Assembly: GCA_963377175.1 (NCBI GenBank) | Contig: CAUJNA010000846.1 | Coordinates: 321,983-385,982 of the forward strand | DNA from: Effrenium voratum | Taxonomy: Eukaryota > Sar > Dinophyceae > Suessiales > Symbiodiniaceae | DNA: 64,000 nucleotides | Reading direction: 5' to 3' | Shown here: in pieces, positions 17,739 through 29,275 of the stretch | Layout: every line of letters starts with the position of its first letter | Numbering within the stretch: position 1 is the first letter of the stretch | The notes under the pieces: model-generated | What the model saw: the letters and a program-made list of their open reading frames with translations, nothing else | What the model was told of the DNA's origin: nothing | The model's database searches: none | Translations under genes and position numbers: made by a program

Positions 17739-19165
17739 TCAAAGCTTCTGCAACAAACTGGGTAGGAGAAAAAGGCACGCCCCAAGCAATGTCAACAGAA
17801 TGTTTGTCCAGCAACCCAGCGAGCAAGCTCGTCCCTCACACCCCCTCTTGGCCGAAAAGGAGACACACGAAGCAGCTGGGACTCGGCAGGCACCACCGCT
17901 CCTGCAGGGCTCCAGACCAGCTGGAGCTGTCCAGGAAACCTTGATGCGGCTCATTGGCAAAACAGGCAGCGAAACATTTAACGGGCCACGTAGCACAATG
18001 ACCTGCCTATGCTCGGGCACCAAAGGTGGAATCTTTGATGCGCGAGGCTGCTGGCCCGTGATTGCACGCAAAGCGTGCAAATCGCTGGACTGCGACATCA
18101 TCTCAAAAGTGCATGGTGGTGGCTGCCAACCTCGGTCCACTGCTTCGCACGCAAATGCTTTTGCAATTTCCCAAGCAAGCTGGGGAGGATACGCAGTCTC
18201 CTCTGCGGTTGCAAATGTCTTGCCAGCGTCACTGCGCACGAAACCCCACGGCAAGTGGGTATGAGTGTCACTGACACCCGGGCACAAGTGCGAAACAAAC
18301 GAGAAATGTTTGCAATTGTGGGCCAAGGCGGTCCACTTTGGCCGTTGGCCACCGTATGCGCAAGCCTGAGAACTGTGAAAGTTGTGGGGCAAACGAGGGA
18401 CCTCCAAAAACTGGTTTGCCAAAACCAGGAACTCCGAGGGTTCTCCACACAGAAGACCAGACCTCTAGCGTGGCACAGGGTCCAAAGTTTCACAAGAAAA
18501 GCATAAAGGCAGTTGGCTGCATCAACCCTGACCTTGTCCTTTCCGTGCAAATGCGGAAGCCCATCTGGGTAATCCTGGGATCGCAAGGGTACCGGCTGTG
18601 GAATGCGGGAGCCTGATGAGTCACGAAGCACAATTTGTCTCGCGGCGCTGCATGTCCCGCAAGGGGGGGCTGCATGAATGCCCAACAGCTGGTCGCTGGA
18701 TGCCCAAAGCAAACATAGCTCCTGACCGTCCTGGGAGGTCAAGTCGGAAATCAAAATTAGGGCATTCGGCATCTTCCTTGCATGATCAACGCCCAAGCTG
18801 CTGTTCAAACCTAAACGTCGCAAACAAGAGGTCACTCTGGCTGTGCCAGCGAAAATCTCAAGCACAAAAGGAGCACTTAGAGCTGTGGGTGCTGGGCTCC
18901 TGCAGGAGTCGCCCACAACTTCATGCTTGTCTGAGACAATGGTCTCAGTGTCACTCAAGTTTATCTCAATTGGGTCGGGAAAAGATTGCTCGTCAGTATC
19001 TTCCAACGGCAAAGGTCGTTCAGAATGGCGTGCCTCACGCGCATGCGGCAAACCACTCCTGTGGAGACCGGCCGCACTGCTTATCACATCCGATGAAACA
19101 TCATCCGGCGCTAGGCCGACTTCCGGTGCTCCTTGAGGGAATGCGGCTCGAAGCACACGCAACAA
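17739..19165 (-). pseudogene. Cytosine-C5 methyltransferase-like domain of the retroelement, frameshifted
   Basis: The frame 19165-18098 contains a SAM-binding-like motif FVLEIFAGTARVTS (near 18830-18875), then APPCGT (near 18640-18660) with the catalytic-type Pro-Cys, then FCVENPRSSWFW (near 18418-18452) matching the ENV/ENP motif. Homology then continues in another frame (18422-17739) with CAYGGQRPKWTALAHNC, a histidine-containing THLPWG (near 18250) and FATAEETAYPPQLAW. The switch lies between about 18340 and 18420. The first codon is not an ATG, and the frame overlaps the end of the Gag-like frame by 55 nt, so the two were probably one polyprotein. In intact relatives this domain could methylate DNA; that is inference. 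Confidence 0.72.
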
Positions 19166-20308
19166 AGGTGCTTACCTTTCACGCACTGCCCATCGGTAAC
19201 ACTTCGGTTGCAATGTCCCAAGACGTAGTCAAAGCAGAGTGGCGATCCATCTGGTGTGGTAGCCACTCCCCCAGCATTGAGGATAGCATAGGGGGTAGCC
19301 ACCTTGCGGGACTTCCCCTTTGCATCCTTTCCTTTGGATTTCCCCTTCCCTTTGCCGGGCTCCTCGTTTCTCAGCTTCTTTGCAGGTGGCGGATTTGGCG
19401 CCGCCCTCTGGTCAGCGGACGGCTTCCCCGGAGCCTTGGCGGGCAACGGCATCAGCGTGAAGCTCACATGGTAGGACTGCAATGCTGCTGTCAGTGCAAG
19501 GTCCATTGGACACGTACCATCGGGCTTCCTACGCGGCTTCACGTTCTCCTTGATCAACCGGATAAAAACCATGCGATCCGCCTGCACCAGCTGAGAAAGC
19601 GAACAACGTTGACAACCCGGGGGAGGCTCACGACTCGTGTGCGTAAACAACGTCTGCAGATAGCGCTCATAAGCTGCATGCGACACGGAATTGCTGAAAC
19701 GACGCTTGAAAGCCTCCTGCAAGAGCAGCGAGTTGTGAATCGTCATTTCTGAAACCTCAACATGCTCTCTCACCACCAGCTTGTTGGCCTCGAGTTGCAA
19801 CTCCTTGGCGCTTGGCTTTCCAGTCGTGATTTCGTGCATACGCGAGGTGCACTTCTCTGGCTTGATGTACTGCAGCTGGTTGGCTTGGCATTGGTTTGCG
19901 CATAGCTCCAACAAGGCGTGGCTTGGCTCAAGCGGTCCTTCCACTATGACCCCCACGAGAGAAGTTTTCAGATTGTCCATCCTCTTCTCTCTCTCTGCAT
20001 CAGGAAGACGCCTTGCACCCTGGCTATCAGGGCTTGAAACCTGATCTCTAAGAGCTGCTAGCACCATCGTCTGCGACTCAAAAAGCGCTCTCTTCAATGC
20101 CGACAAATCCCCAAGGGCCTGCAATCCCTTTCGCCCACTCACCGAAAGCGCCCTCATCCAGGGGCTGGCCTGGCTGGCCAAATGCATAGGCCAGACTTCC
20201 CAGCGTAGCAATACCATTCTGCTTCAGCGCCCTAAGCACACCAGCACCCAAGTTGATCTCTTGGGCTCTCTGTGAGAAATGAGCCTCCGATTCAATAAGC
20301 AGAGCCAT
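19111..20308 (-). pseudogene. Gag-like protein of the recombinase retroelement, frameshifted
   Basis: The ATG at 20308-20306 opens a frame giving LGAGVLRALKQNGIATLGSLA and LDEGAFGEWAKGI, which matches the N-terminus of Gag-like proteins I recall from dinoflagellate retroelements. After about 20140 the homology continues in the frame 20217-19111 with DLSALKRALFESQT, ARRLPDAEREKRMDNLK, ELCANQCQANQLQYI and a Lys/Gly-rich tract. It ends in a Cys/His cluster (CFDYVLGHC...CVKGKHLCCVC) likely to be a zinc knuckle binding element RNA. One frameshift near 20140 breaks it. The frame ends inside the start of the methyltransferase frame. Confidence 0.72.
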
Positions 20309-20758
20309 CTCAAACTACGGCAAAGGTTGGAACAACTCAAATTTAGTACCCAACACCAACATGTAATCTCAAAGCCATCACACAAGTTAAAAACCTGCAA
20401 AACAATCAAGCTCAACAGAAAATATTCTGTTCACACTTGAGCCGCACATCTGCGAGGGGAATCCAACAGATTCCACAGGAAACCACATCAAGCATACTGC
20501 CATCGCAGCACACTTGACACACATGCTGCCATCGCAGAAGGAAACATATAGCTGCCATCGCAGCGTTTCCTCTTTTCTGCAAACGGTCGTCTGCAACAAA
20601 ACATTCAACGATTGTGGCATTCCACAATCTCCATATGGGCCACATAGCCCGTGTCCATCGACACTTGAGCTGGCATTCCAGCTAGAAGGCACTCCTTCTA
20701 CGCATCATGCAGTCCGCAACAGGTTCTTTACCCGGCAGGACAGGTTCGTAATTATCAT
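20309..20758. other. Spacer with a short CTGCCATCGCAG repeat
   Basis: No gene recognised. The 12-mer CTGCCATCGCAG occurs three times between about 20497 and 20562, separated by 20-30 nt. Each copy is nearly self-complementary (CTGC...GCAG). The spacer separates the recombinase from the Gag-like protein. Confidence 0.55.
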
Positions 20759-22674
20759 TCAAGCGTTTGCCACAAACAAAAAGGCGAACAGGCGAAACCA
20801 GGCTCTCGAAGTTGCGCAGAAATGCGAAATCTTTGATTTCTTGTGTGTGAACCATTTGCCCACTTTGGGATCACAAGGAATCAGGCGAGGCATCTTCGCA
20901 AGTGGCTGGCCCGCCTCTGATCCGGGATTGCTGGAGCTGCAATCCGAGCATGTCGAACTGGATGAGTCCGATGTCGAATCCTCATCCGAAGAAATGACAA
21001 TGAATTCATTCTCAAGCTCATCAGCATGCTCATCCTTGGTCACACACGGTTCATCAACCAGTGTTGGTACCACACTCATAGGTGCACCGAAAAATTCACT
21101 TCTGGGCGCATCTGGACGAAAAACCCCTGTAGCAATCTGCTTAATCAGCTCCTGCAACTTCCTCACCGGCTCAATGCACAAATCCCTTGCGTACAAGGCC
21201 GAGCTCGAAACTGTAGCAGAAACATGTCTTCCTAGAACAGACCTGGTGTACTCGTCCAACCCAAACTTCGAACTCCAACTGAGGACGGTTGCTTTGCACG
21301 AATGTGATGAAATCGCATTGAGATCCCGACCATCTGCGTTGAGTGCCAGGAACTCCCTAAGTAGGTTCGTGGCTTCGCCAGACTTAAGGCCACGCCTGCA
21401 CAAGGCATCCACAGAGTCCGAGGTTGGCGGCCTGAAGATTGGTCCGTTCACCCCCACAGCTGAGCCTTCCGCTGCGCTGTTCGACCCGTCTTGTGAGCAG
21501 TAGCCCGCAATTCCAGGAAACCGCCTTCAGGTCCAAAATCCGGAATAGCGTCCTGAATAAAGCACAGATCACTATGTCTACACCTGCCGTAGATTGCACT
21601 AAGCAAATAGGCTGCACTGGCGCGATCCATATCATGCTGATGCTCATCCTTCAGGGCACAATGCAAAAATTTCACTTGCTCCACCGAGAGCGGAGCAGCC
21701 TGCTTCAATTTTCTCTTCGTTGCAAAAATCTGCTCGCTCAAACCTGCTATCCTCCTGCTCACCAAGTCATTGACTGAATCTGCAAACCCAAGGATGAAAT
21801 GAGCAAATCTCAAAGCTGACACAAAGCTTGCAGCGGATGTAGGCCCTGAGTCAGATGTCCTCAACCATTGAATGTATTTCCAAATATTGGGTTCACTGAA
21901 AAGGTCACGGATACCAAGCTGCGCATCCCCCCACCTGAGGAAAGCCAAAATAGAATTAGCACGTTTGACCACAGTGTAAGGCGATCTTGTACCCATGATT
22001 GCGCCAATTGTTTCCAATGCATACGACTCCATGTCTGTGCCTTCTCCGCAGTCTCTGATGATACGTCCCGTCTGACAAGCGTCCATGCTGCGGCCAATAA
22101 TGACCCACCACTTCCTGACACCCACAGAAAATAGTCGTGAACGCTCCTCCACGAACGACGTGTCACTCAGGCAACTGAAAGCCTTTGCAAAAATCGGCTT
22201 GCCTGGCGTTGCTGAAAAGGTTTGTTTAGCTCCATCTGCATGCTGAGATGCTTCGGCAAAAGACGCCACGTCTAAAGGGAAGGAAACTGCATGCATCCTT
22301 GGAACCAGGTCTGCATCACTTTCATCAAAGATCTGCGCAAACACTCCCGTCTCCCAAGGCAATGAAATATTGCAAGTCCTTACATTGTCAATCACAGCGT
22401 TCTGGAACAAAACCTTGGTGTCGAAGCTTGACAAAGCAGCAACGCCTCGAGGTTCACTGACAGATTCCCCGATTACACTCCAAGGAGTCCTTGTGTCAGA
22501 ACCCTCTTCTTGAACATGGTCATCTTGTGAAAGCAGTTCCTCATCGGAATTACCTTCGTCCCCTCCAGAGTCAATATGTTGACGCCCTTCTTCAGGAAAA
22601 GCCTCCATGAGCTCAGGGTCGCCATCATCTGGGTCCTGAGGAAGCACCATGTGAAGATTCTGCAAAATCTCCAT
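20759..22674 (-). pseudogene. Tyrosine recombinase, one frameshift and probable internal deletion
   Basis: The frame 22674-21448 starts at an ATG. It contains an N-terminal core-binding-like region and, near 21560-21590, GRCRHSDLCF, which holds the box 1 arginine of tyrosine recombinases. The second part (21457-20759) carries SSHSCKATVLSW (near 21287-21310), LGRHVS (near 21220-21236) and LYARD (near 21182-21199), supplying the H-x-x-K, H and Tyr-type positions. The two parts join at a run of five G near 21455, where one missing G would restore the frame. The distance from box 1 to HSCK is about 93 residues, shorter than I remember for relatives, so about 30 residues may be deleted here. The enzyme would integrate circular element DNA by a topoisomerase-like reaction. 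Confidence 0.78.
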
Positions 22675-23167
22675 CTTCCATGTCGACAGGAGGATCTATG
22701 ACCCTTGTCGTCCTTTTCCTCCAGGGCATAAAACCCCCCTTCACCCGAAACACAATCTAACGGTCCAGCGTGTGAAACCGAGACAGCCTCCTCAGCAAAG
22801 GTGTTTGCAACAACTGTAATTGCACACCCAGATGATGAAAAAGGCGTTGACGGAAACGTATCCGGCGAAAAAGGCGAAGAAAACGCGCCCAACGCTGCAC
22901 AATACGTCGCTGAACCGCTGCTCGTGAAAGACACAAGCCCGGCACAAGGCGCCAACTCCAAAAGATGGGGACAACCCTCCCACCTCAGCCCATGCTGCAT
23001 CATCTGAGGATTGTCAACACGATCCAGACAAAGGCAAGTCTCAAGGCAACACATGTTTGCAATTGCAAAAGGGAATGCTCAAGGAAAATTTTTGGCCTGA
23101 AAAATTGAGCATCTCAATTTTTCATTCTTTGTCTCTGAACTAATGTGCTATCACGGGTGACCGCATA
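22675..23167. other. Region upstream of the recombinase, unassigned
   Basis: A minus-strand open stretch (23054-22473) overlaps the recombinase start in another frame and gives a Cys/Ser-rich peptide with no recognised domain. It may be leader sequence of the element. Confidence 0.3.
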
Positions 23168-24690
23168 CAAAACAGCACAGTGCGCCCTTGCGCAAACCCC
23201 AGTCCCATCGGGACCTTCAAAGTTGTCGGTCACTGGACGCCAGGCCAGACAACTAGGGTGGGTTGGGTGGGGAAACCAAAAAGGTGTCTGCCAGTTTGGC
23301 TCAGTCTTGATCCAAAATGGCAGACCCATAAGAATTGATGATACATGTTCACCCAATGCCTGCCAAGCTCTAAACATGGCATACATCAATGTGTCACGTA
23401 TCGTTCCTACTGCTAGGCTGCGACGCACCCCAATTCTCTCATCATTCATAGTCTGCGCTGCCCGCGCCTGCCACAACCCTCCCTCATCACCTGAGGGATA
23501 ATGCTTTGGATTTCCATGCATCTCCTCCGGTTGGGGTGCCTCTGGCATCCTTGAGAGTTCCCCTCCCCTGAAACAGCACAGTGTGCCCTTGCACAAACCC
23601 CAGTCCTCGGGACCTTCAAAGTTGTCGGTCACTGGACGCCAGGGTTGGGTGGGGAAACCAAAAAGGTGTCTGCCAGTTTGGCTCAGTCTTGATACATGTT
23701 CACCCAATGCCTGCCAAGCTCTAAACATGGCATACATCAATGTGTCACGTATCGTTCCTACTGCTAGGCTGCAACGCACCCCAATTCTTTTTCCTCCCTC
23801 ATCATTCATAGTCTGCACTGCCCGTGCCTGTCACAACCCTCATCACCTGAGGGATAATGCTTTGGATTTCCACGCATCTCCTGCATGGACTGTGCTTAGA
23901 GGGGGCCACCGGTCAACTCTGGCTGGGATGCCTCTAACATCCTTAAAAATTCCCCTCCCCTCGAAACAGCACAGTGCGCCCTTGCGCAAACCCCAGTCCC
24001 ATCGGGACCTTCAAAGTTGTCGGTCACTGGACGCCAGGCCAGACAACTAGGGTGGGTTGGGTGGGGAAACCAAAAGGTGTCTGCCAGTTTGGCTCAGTCT
24101 TGATCAAAACCCAAAACAATTGATGATACATGTTCACCCAATGCCTGCCAAGCTCTAAACATGGCATACATCAATGTGTCACGTATCGTTCCTACTAGGC
24201 TGCAACGCACCCCAATTCTTTTTCCTCCCTCATCATTCATAGTCTGCGCTGCCCGTGCCTGCCACAACCCTCATTATGTGAGGGATAATGCTTTGGATTT
24301 CCATGCGTCTCCTCCGGTTGGGGTGCCTCTGGCATCCTTGGGACTCGAAACAGCACAGTGTGCCCTTGCACAAACCCCAGTCCCTTCAAAGTCGTCGGTC
24401 ACTGGACGCCAGGCCAGACAACTAGGGTGGGTTGGGTGGGGAAACCAAAAAGGTGTCTGCCAGTTTGGCTCAGTCTTGATCCAAAACCCATAACAATTGA
24501 TGATACATGTTCACCCAATGCCTGCCAAGCTCTAAACATGGCATACATCAATGTGTCACGTGTCGTTCCTACTGTCTGCACTGCCCGTGCTGTCACAACC
24601 CTCATCACCTGAGGGATTATGCTTTGGATTTCCATGCATCTCCTGCATGGACTAGGGCACCGGTCAACTCCGGTTGGGCTGGGTAGGCAT
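23168..24690. repeat. Four-copy tandem array, unit about 345-402 bp
   Basis: Copies start at about 23168, 23570, 23963 and 24347, each with AAACAGCACAGTG. Shared blocks include GTCGGTCACTGGACGCCAG, GTGTCTGCCAGTTTGGCTC, GATACATGTTCACCCAATGC and CATACATCAATGTGTCACGT. Units differ mainly by short internal deletions. Open frames over the array arise in several frames and look like by-products. Confidence 0.92.
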
Positions 24691-24837
24691 GTGCCATGAT
24701 CTCCTGTAGAAGCTGCATGGGGTCATCAGGGTACACCTTGACATGGGCACGCCGGAGTGGAAGTGCGGCATTTGGTACAGGGTGGGGCTGTCAGGAATGG
24801 AAGCCAAATGGACTGTGAGCATTGCCACAACTGTTTT

Positions 24838-24985
24838 GCTTGTTTCTTCTTTGCAGAGCAGACTTCAGCATCTTTGCAGAGCACACTTCTTCGCAGAGCA
24901 GACTTCCTCTTCTTTGCAAAGAAGTGTGCTCTGCAAAGAAGCGCAAGTGTGCTCTGCAAAGAAGCGCAAGTCAGGCATGGATTAA
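24838..24985. repeat. Short palindromic repeat cluster around TTTGCAGAGCACACTTCTT
   Basis: Direct copies of TTTGCAGAGCA[GC]ACTTC on the left are mirrored by inverted copies (GTGTGCTCTGCAAAGAAGCG) on the right. The centre is CTTTGCAAAG near 24915. The whole block could fold into a long hairpin. Confidence 0.8.
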
Positions 24986-26147
24986 CATCAATTTCCTTAT
25001 CAATCCGGAAAGCGCATACACCTGTATGAAAGAAGTTGCGAAGCTTTGGAAAACATGCATGATTGACTTCACAGACTGCAGAATCAGGCATGTTGACCAT
25101 GTCTTCTCGGTCGAACCCAGAACTGCTGATGTCACCGATGAGTGTGTACCGACACACAAATTTGCTGGAAGGGAACGCCAAGGCTGGTGTATGATGCATC
25201 CGTCGAGGATGAGGCTCTGCACACGCATATTTGCTCATGTGGGTCACCCAAATCCGCTGAATGCGCCTTGAACACAGGACGAATTGCCGTTTCAGGAGCC
25301 GACGCAACCGACACTGAGGCCATCACCTTCCTCTTCCAGGAGCGGATTGTAGTTGTGAATCGACGAAATATCCCATCCTGCGCCTTTGAATTTGGAGCGT
25401 TCTTTGGAAGATCAATCTCAGATGAAACGATCGCTGCTCTCAATGCAGAAACTATTGCATGCAAGACCATCAGTGTACCCGAATCAGCAGCTACCTGGAA
25501 TCGTCCTCGTGACCCCCACTATTCAACCAGCGCGTGAGCTCAGAGAGGATGTCACTTTTGGAAAAGGAGAAGATTGCATCAATGTGACATGCAAGAAGCA
25601 AAATCCTGAGAAGACTTACTGCGTTTTGCAAGAACTGAGAGTCATTGGTCAGGTTGGTCCTTTCAGACAATGTGCGATCCGTACGAAATCAGTATCCAGC
25701 AACTCCAGATCCGCCCGAGACTCAGAAGTTGGTCTTTGCAACACGATGAGTTTGAATATATCCTGCAAATCCATATGTGGACCAGTTGACCCGAGGCCAC
25801 CCTTGCCACGTCGCAGACATGACCAAGGATCTGGTCAGAGCGGACCTGTTGAGCAGCAACTCAAAGAACACGAAAGTGAAATTTCAACTCTGAAGAAATC
25901 GATCCAGCAGCTGTCAGAAGCCCAGGACAATTTTGCATGCCGGACTGGGGCTATGTTTGACGGAATCAGGAATGAAGTCACGAGTTTCGTGCAGCAAGCA
26001 CTGAACCAGCAGGAGACGCGCGCCCAATCCAGGTTTGATGAACTCAAGGAGATGCTCCAAGGCGCGATGCTTGCGAAGAGCGTTGCTTCTCCTGCCAGGG
26101 CTGCAAAGAAAAGCAAGCAAGAGACCGAGAAGCAGATGGAACCATGA
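24986..26147 (+). pseudogene. Possible decayed coding region with a C-terminal coiled coil
   Basis: Three overlapping plus-strand stretches (24822-25271, 25142-25537, 25386-26147) read in alternating frames and have protein-like composition. The last contains heptad-like sequence (LKEHESEISTLKKSIQQL, then QQALNQQETRAQSRFDELKE) followed by a Lys-rich tail and a stop. A similar coiled coil sits ahead of the endonuclease in dinoflagellate LINE-type polyproteins as I remember them, but no endonuclease or reverse transcriptase follows. I do not recognise the upstream part. This could be a LINE remnant, a host gene remnant or chance. Confidence 0.3.
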
Positions 26148-28553
26148 TGGCACAAATCATTGTGCCACTCCTAGCGGTCTTTTCCTACTGGCTCATGTCC
26201 CCTGAGGGGGTGTTGGTTCGGAAAGGAGAGATCGCAAAATTCGACTATGACAGACCGCAGTATTTACATTCAGTTTGCAGTTGGGAACTTTCTCATGTGC
26301 ATTATTTCATTGGGACAGAGGCTTTTCATTTGAAATGCGCAATGCGAAATACACCTGATGCTAAGTCATCAAGTTGCAATATTGGGAAGCCATCGAGGCA
26401 TGTTTTTGTCAGCCATGCTGTTCACGTGCCTTGGAGGAAGAGACCGACCTGGACTAATGCTGACAGATGGATTGTTGATGCACATCCTCAACTTGCAAGC
26501 CCAGACGCCGGAGGTGGGAAAGGCAGACCATTCCGAAGATCAAAGTCCAAGCCCCTCCCGTTCTGCAATTGTTGCAGCAGGTGGAGCCGGTGGTGCTCAA
26601 CGTCAGAAAAGTAAGGCGGTGTGTATGAGGACTTCAACCCCCCTGCATTCACGAAGCGAACACCACGCACTGTTTGCACTTTGCCCTTGAGCGAGACTTC
26701 TCCCCCACCTTCCTCGGGTTGGGGGGAATGTGCGCAAAGGTGGGCCATGGCTGCGGTAGGGATATGCACCTTCATGCGACGGAGCGGCCAATCACCCGGG
26801 CCAGCACGGCCATACGATTGGACGACTTGCTCACCAGTAGCGAGGGAGTCATCACCCGCCTCAAGCTCCTCAAGTGCATCACCGGCTAGCAGCAACTGGG
26901 CATGCTGGCGGGTGGCAATGGTGAGGGCTACCACCCAGAATTGCGGTTGCGCTAACCGATCAAGCATCAACTGCAACCGTTTTGGGTTGGTACCGATTCG
27001 TAGCAACCTAAATCTATGTGGATGACTTGTGTCTTCAACCTTTGCGCCGCTGCAGTAGTAAGGAATGTCTGCTTATACCAACTTATCTTTTTGGCTTTTG
27101 TGGCCAAAAAACGCTCAAAACAGCCAAATTTTCCAACCAGCTGAACGTTTTTCCGATGTCACCGGTCTTTGTCACCACTCCGTTTTTGGTGCAAAAAGCG
27201 CTGAAAACGGTCAACTCCGAAAAGTTCCTTTGTTCGTGTCAGACGTTGAAAGTGGTGCCCGAGCCTCCAAGTTCGCTCGTTTTTTTTGTCACCAGCACGC
27301 CTTGAGGCAATTGCCATCGGTCGCGAAAAAACCTGCTAGAATACAAGGTGTGAGAGGTGAAACAAATGGTGAAACGTCACTTGAAAAAGCCGGCGAAAAC
27401 ACAATAGGCCAGAAGAGCCAAACAACGAAAAGACACAGCAGAGCCAAAACACAGCCAAGAGCCACAGCGAACAAGCAAACCGAGAACAGAAAAGTGAGTT
27501 CGCCAGCACGCGGGAGTGCATGTTGAAATAAATTACGGGCAAAAAGGAAGACACCAAATGCATTGGCAACGCGCGAAGCAAACCATGTGGCTGAGCGGGG
27601 CACAGACCACAGGATCCACTCGCGGAGCACACTACACTCTGCCGGGGGCACATTTGCGCATCGTTAACCCCCGTACATGGCCACGCAGAGGAGCATATGC
27701 AATGGAGCAACGCTGGTGGTCACAAAGGCTAGCCAAGGACCGTGCATGAATTAGGGCAAAAGATGCCACCGAGGCGACGAGCAAAAAGCATGCGTGAATT
27801 AGCCGGCTCACAGGCATCACCTGTATCCGCTGGGACAATTTCGCGGCATTGCGAGGGCGGCCCAGCAGCGACACAAGAGTGCTCACACATTGGTCAACAC
27901 ACAAGAGGGCCAACTGCGAGGGCCGCAAGGCAAAAAAGGAGGGACCATGGGCTGAGCGGGGCTCAAGACCACATGGTCCAGGTGCTACACTGCAGGGCAG
28001 TGTAGCCGGTCGATAGGGTGCCAGAGTGCCGGGCATCAGCAAGGGAGGAGCTGCGGCCCTTTGTTGAGGATGTGCCCAACTGCCAAAGGGCGCCTCTGTG
28101 TGCAAAAAGACCGATAGGCATGACGCATGGCAAGCAGGGCAGCAGCAACCGGACAATGAGCCCATGATGGCAACATGGCCGGCCTGCCACGCACATTTTC
28201 CAAGTCCATAGCACAGCAATTGGCAAGCGACCAAATGGTTAGGGTTTGGGGTGCAAGGCAGTTGGCAGTAGAAGAACTGCGAGACCGGGCAGGGCCCGGA
28301 ACTACACGGCTCATCCGCCCAGCACTCGAGTTTTCCGGCACGAATGCCAATCGGGGAGTTGCTGTTTTGGGAGTGATGGAAGGCAGTAGTCTTGAAGTGG
28401 CTTGAGACTGCCAGCCATCAGTATGTCTCGCCAAGCAAGTGGTTCCAAGAGCCCAGACCTTGCCTGGCGCAGCGCAGATCCAATTGCAAAGGCCGTAGGC
28501 GGGCTGCCTAATGGTTAGGGTTTGGGATGCGAGGCAAGGGGCAAAAGAGGAGC
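26148..28553. other. Gene-poor stretch, no recognised product
   Basis: Open frames of 130-200 codons occur on both strands (for example 27006-26488 and 28234-27632, minus) but none shows a recognisable domain. A roughly 30-bp block (GGCTGAGCGGGGC followed by AGACCACA) occurs near 27591 and 27951. GGTTAGGGTTTGGG occurs near 28238 and 28513. Confidence 0.4.
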
Positions 28554-29074
28554 CTCTCTCTTTAGAGGGGGTTTCCCAAATGGCTTATATTCTACCTGAG
28601 AGGCTCCTAACACTCGTCCGTCCAGCATTTGACCTCGTCCTGCGAAGGATTCGAAGTCTAAAACGCTGCGTGGAGGCGTGTGGCTGCAAAATAGAGACCC
28701 CTAGATATGCTTGCAATTTGGCTCCAGGTTGCATTTCAAGCGAGCCAACCTTTGCAGGGCTAAGAAAAACAAAAAAAAGAAAACAAGGGGTCCCAAAAAA
28801 ACAAAAAAAAGAAAACAAGGGGTCCCAAAAAAAGGGGTCCCCGAAAAAAAGGGAAAAGGGGTTTCCTTTGGCAAAGGTTGACATCGCTTGAAATGCAACC
28901 TGGAGCCAAATTGCGGCGCATATCTAGGGGTCTCTATTTTGCAGCCACACGCCTGCACGCAGCGTTTTAGACTTCGAATCCTTCGCAGGACGAGGTCAAA
29001 TGCTGGACGGACGAGTGCTAGGAGCCTCTCAGGTAGAATATAAACCATTTGGGAAACCCCCTCTAAAGAGAGAG
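28554..29074. repeat. Long inverted repeat with arms of about 202 bp
   Basis: The left arm (28554-28755) begins CTCTCTTTAGAGGGGGTTT. The right arm (28871-29074) is its near-perfect reverse complement and ends AAACCCCCTCTAAAGAGAG. Both contain the complement pair around GTCCGTCCAGCATTTGACC. The spacer of about 115 bp is A/G-rich and holds AAAACAAGGGGTCCC twice plus AAAAGGGGTCCCC. The arms would form a very stable hairpin. No transposase is encoded. Confidence 0.92.
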
Positions 29075-29275
29075 ATACCGGGAATGCAGGGATTCCCTGG
29101 AGAAACCCTGCATTGAACTCCCCAAAAGTTTGATTCAAAGCGCGCTTAATTGCTTCAACATGTCGGATTACATGTCGGATGAACATGTTCTTGGCACTCC
29201 GGGTGCGCCTCCCGGCCGCGCCACCTGCCCGGCATTGAAGCCGCGCCCAGCCGCTGAACCCCCACTCTCCCCCGG

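Larger units (their letters stand above)
17739..22674 (-). mobile_element. Decayed tyrosine-recombinase retroelement (DIRS/Ngaro-like grouping)
   Basis: In the direction of the minus strand the order is tyrosine recombinase (22674-20759), Gag-like protein (20308-19111), then methyltransferase-like domain (19165-17739). All three parts are interrupted by small frameshifts, so this copy is dead. I recognise the Gag-methyltransferase pairing from other dinoflagellate retroelements, where a reverse transcriptase normally follows; none is present here. The recombinase may belong to the same element or to the 3' end of an adjacent head-to-tail copy. Element ends were not identified. Confidence 0.7.

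Noticed and set aside
23114..24635. Open frames of 78-234 codons across the tandem array
   Set aside because: They fall in several frames and both strands, and differ between copies by indels that are not multiples of three.
23168..24690. CRISPR-like array
   Set aside because: Units are about 390 bp, internally variable and without alternating short repeats and unique spacers; the genome is eukaryotic.
26488..28234. Minus-strand frames of 172 and 200 codons as genes
   Set aside because: No recognisable domain, low-complexity composition, and overlapping open frames on the other strand.
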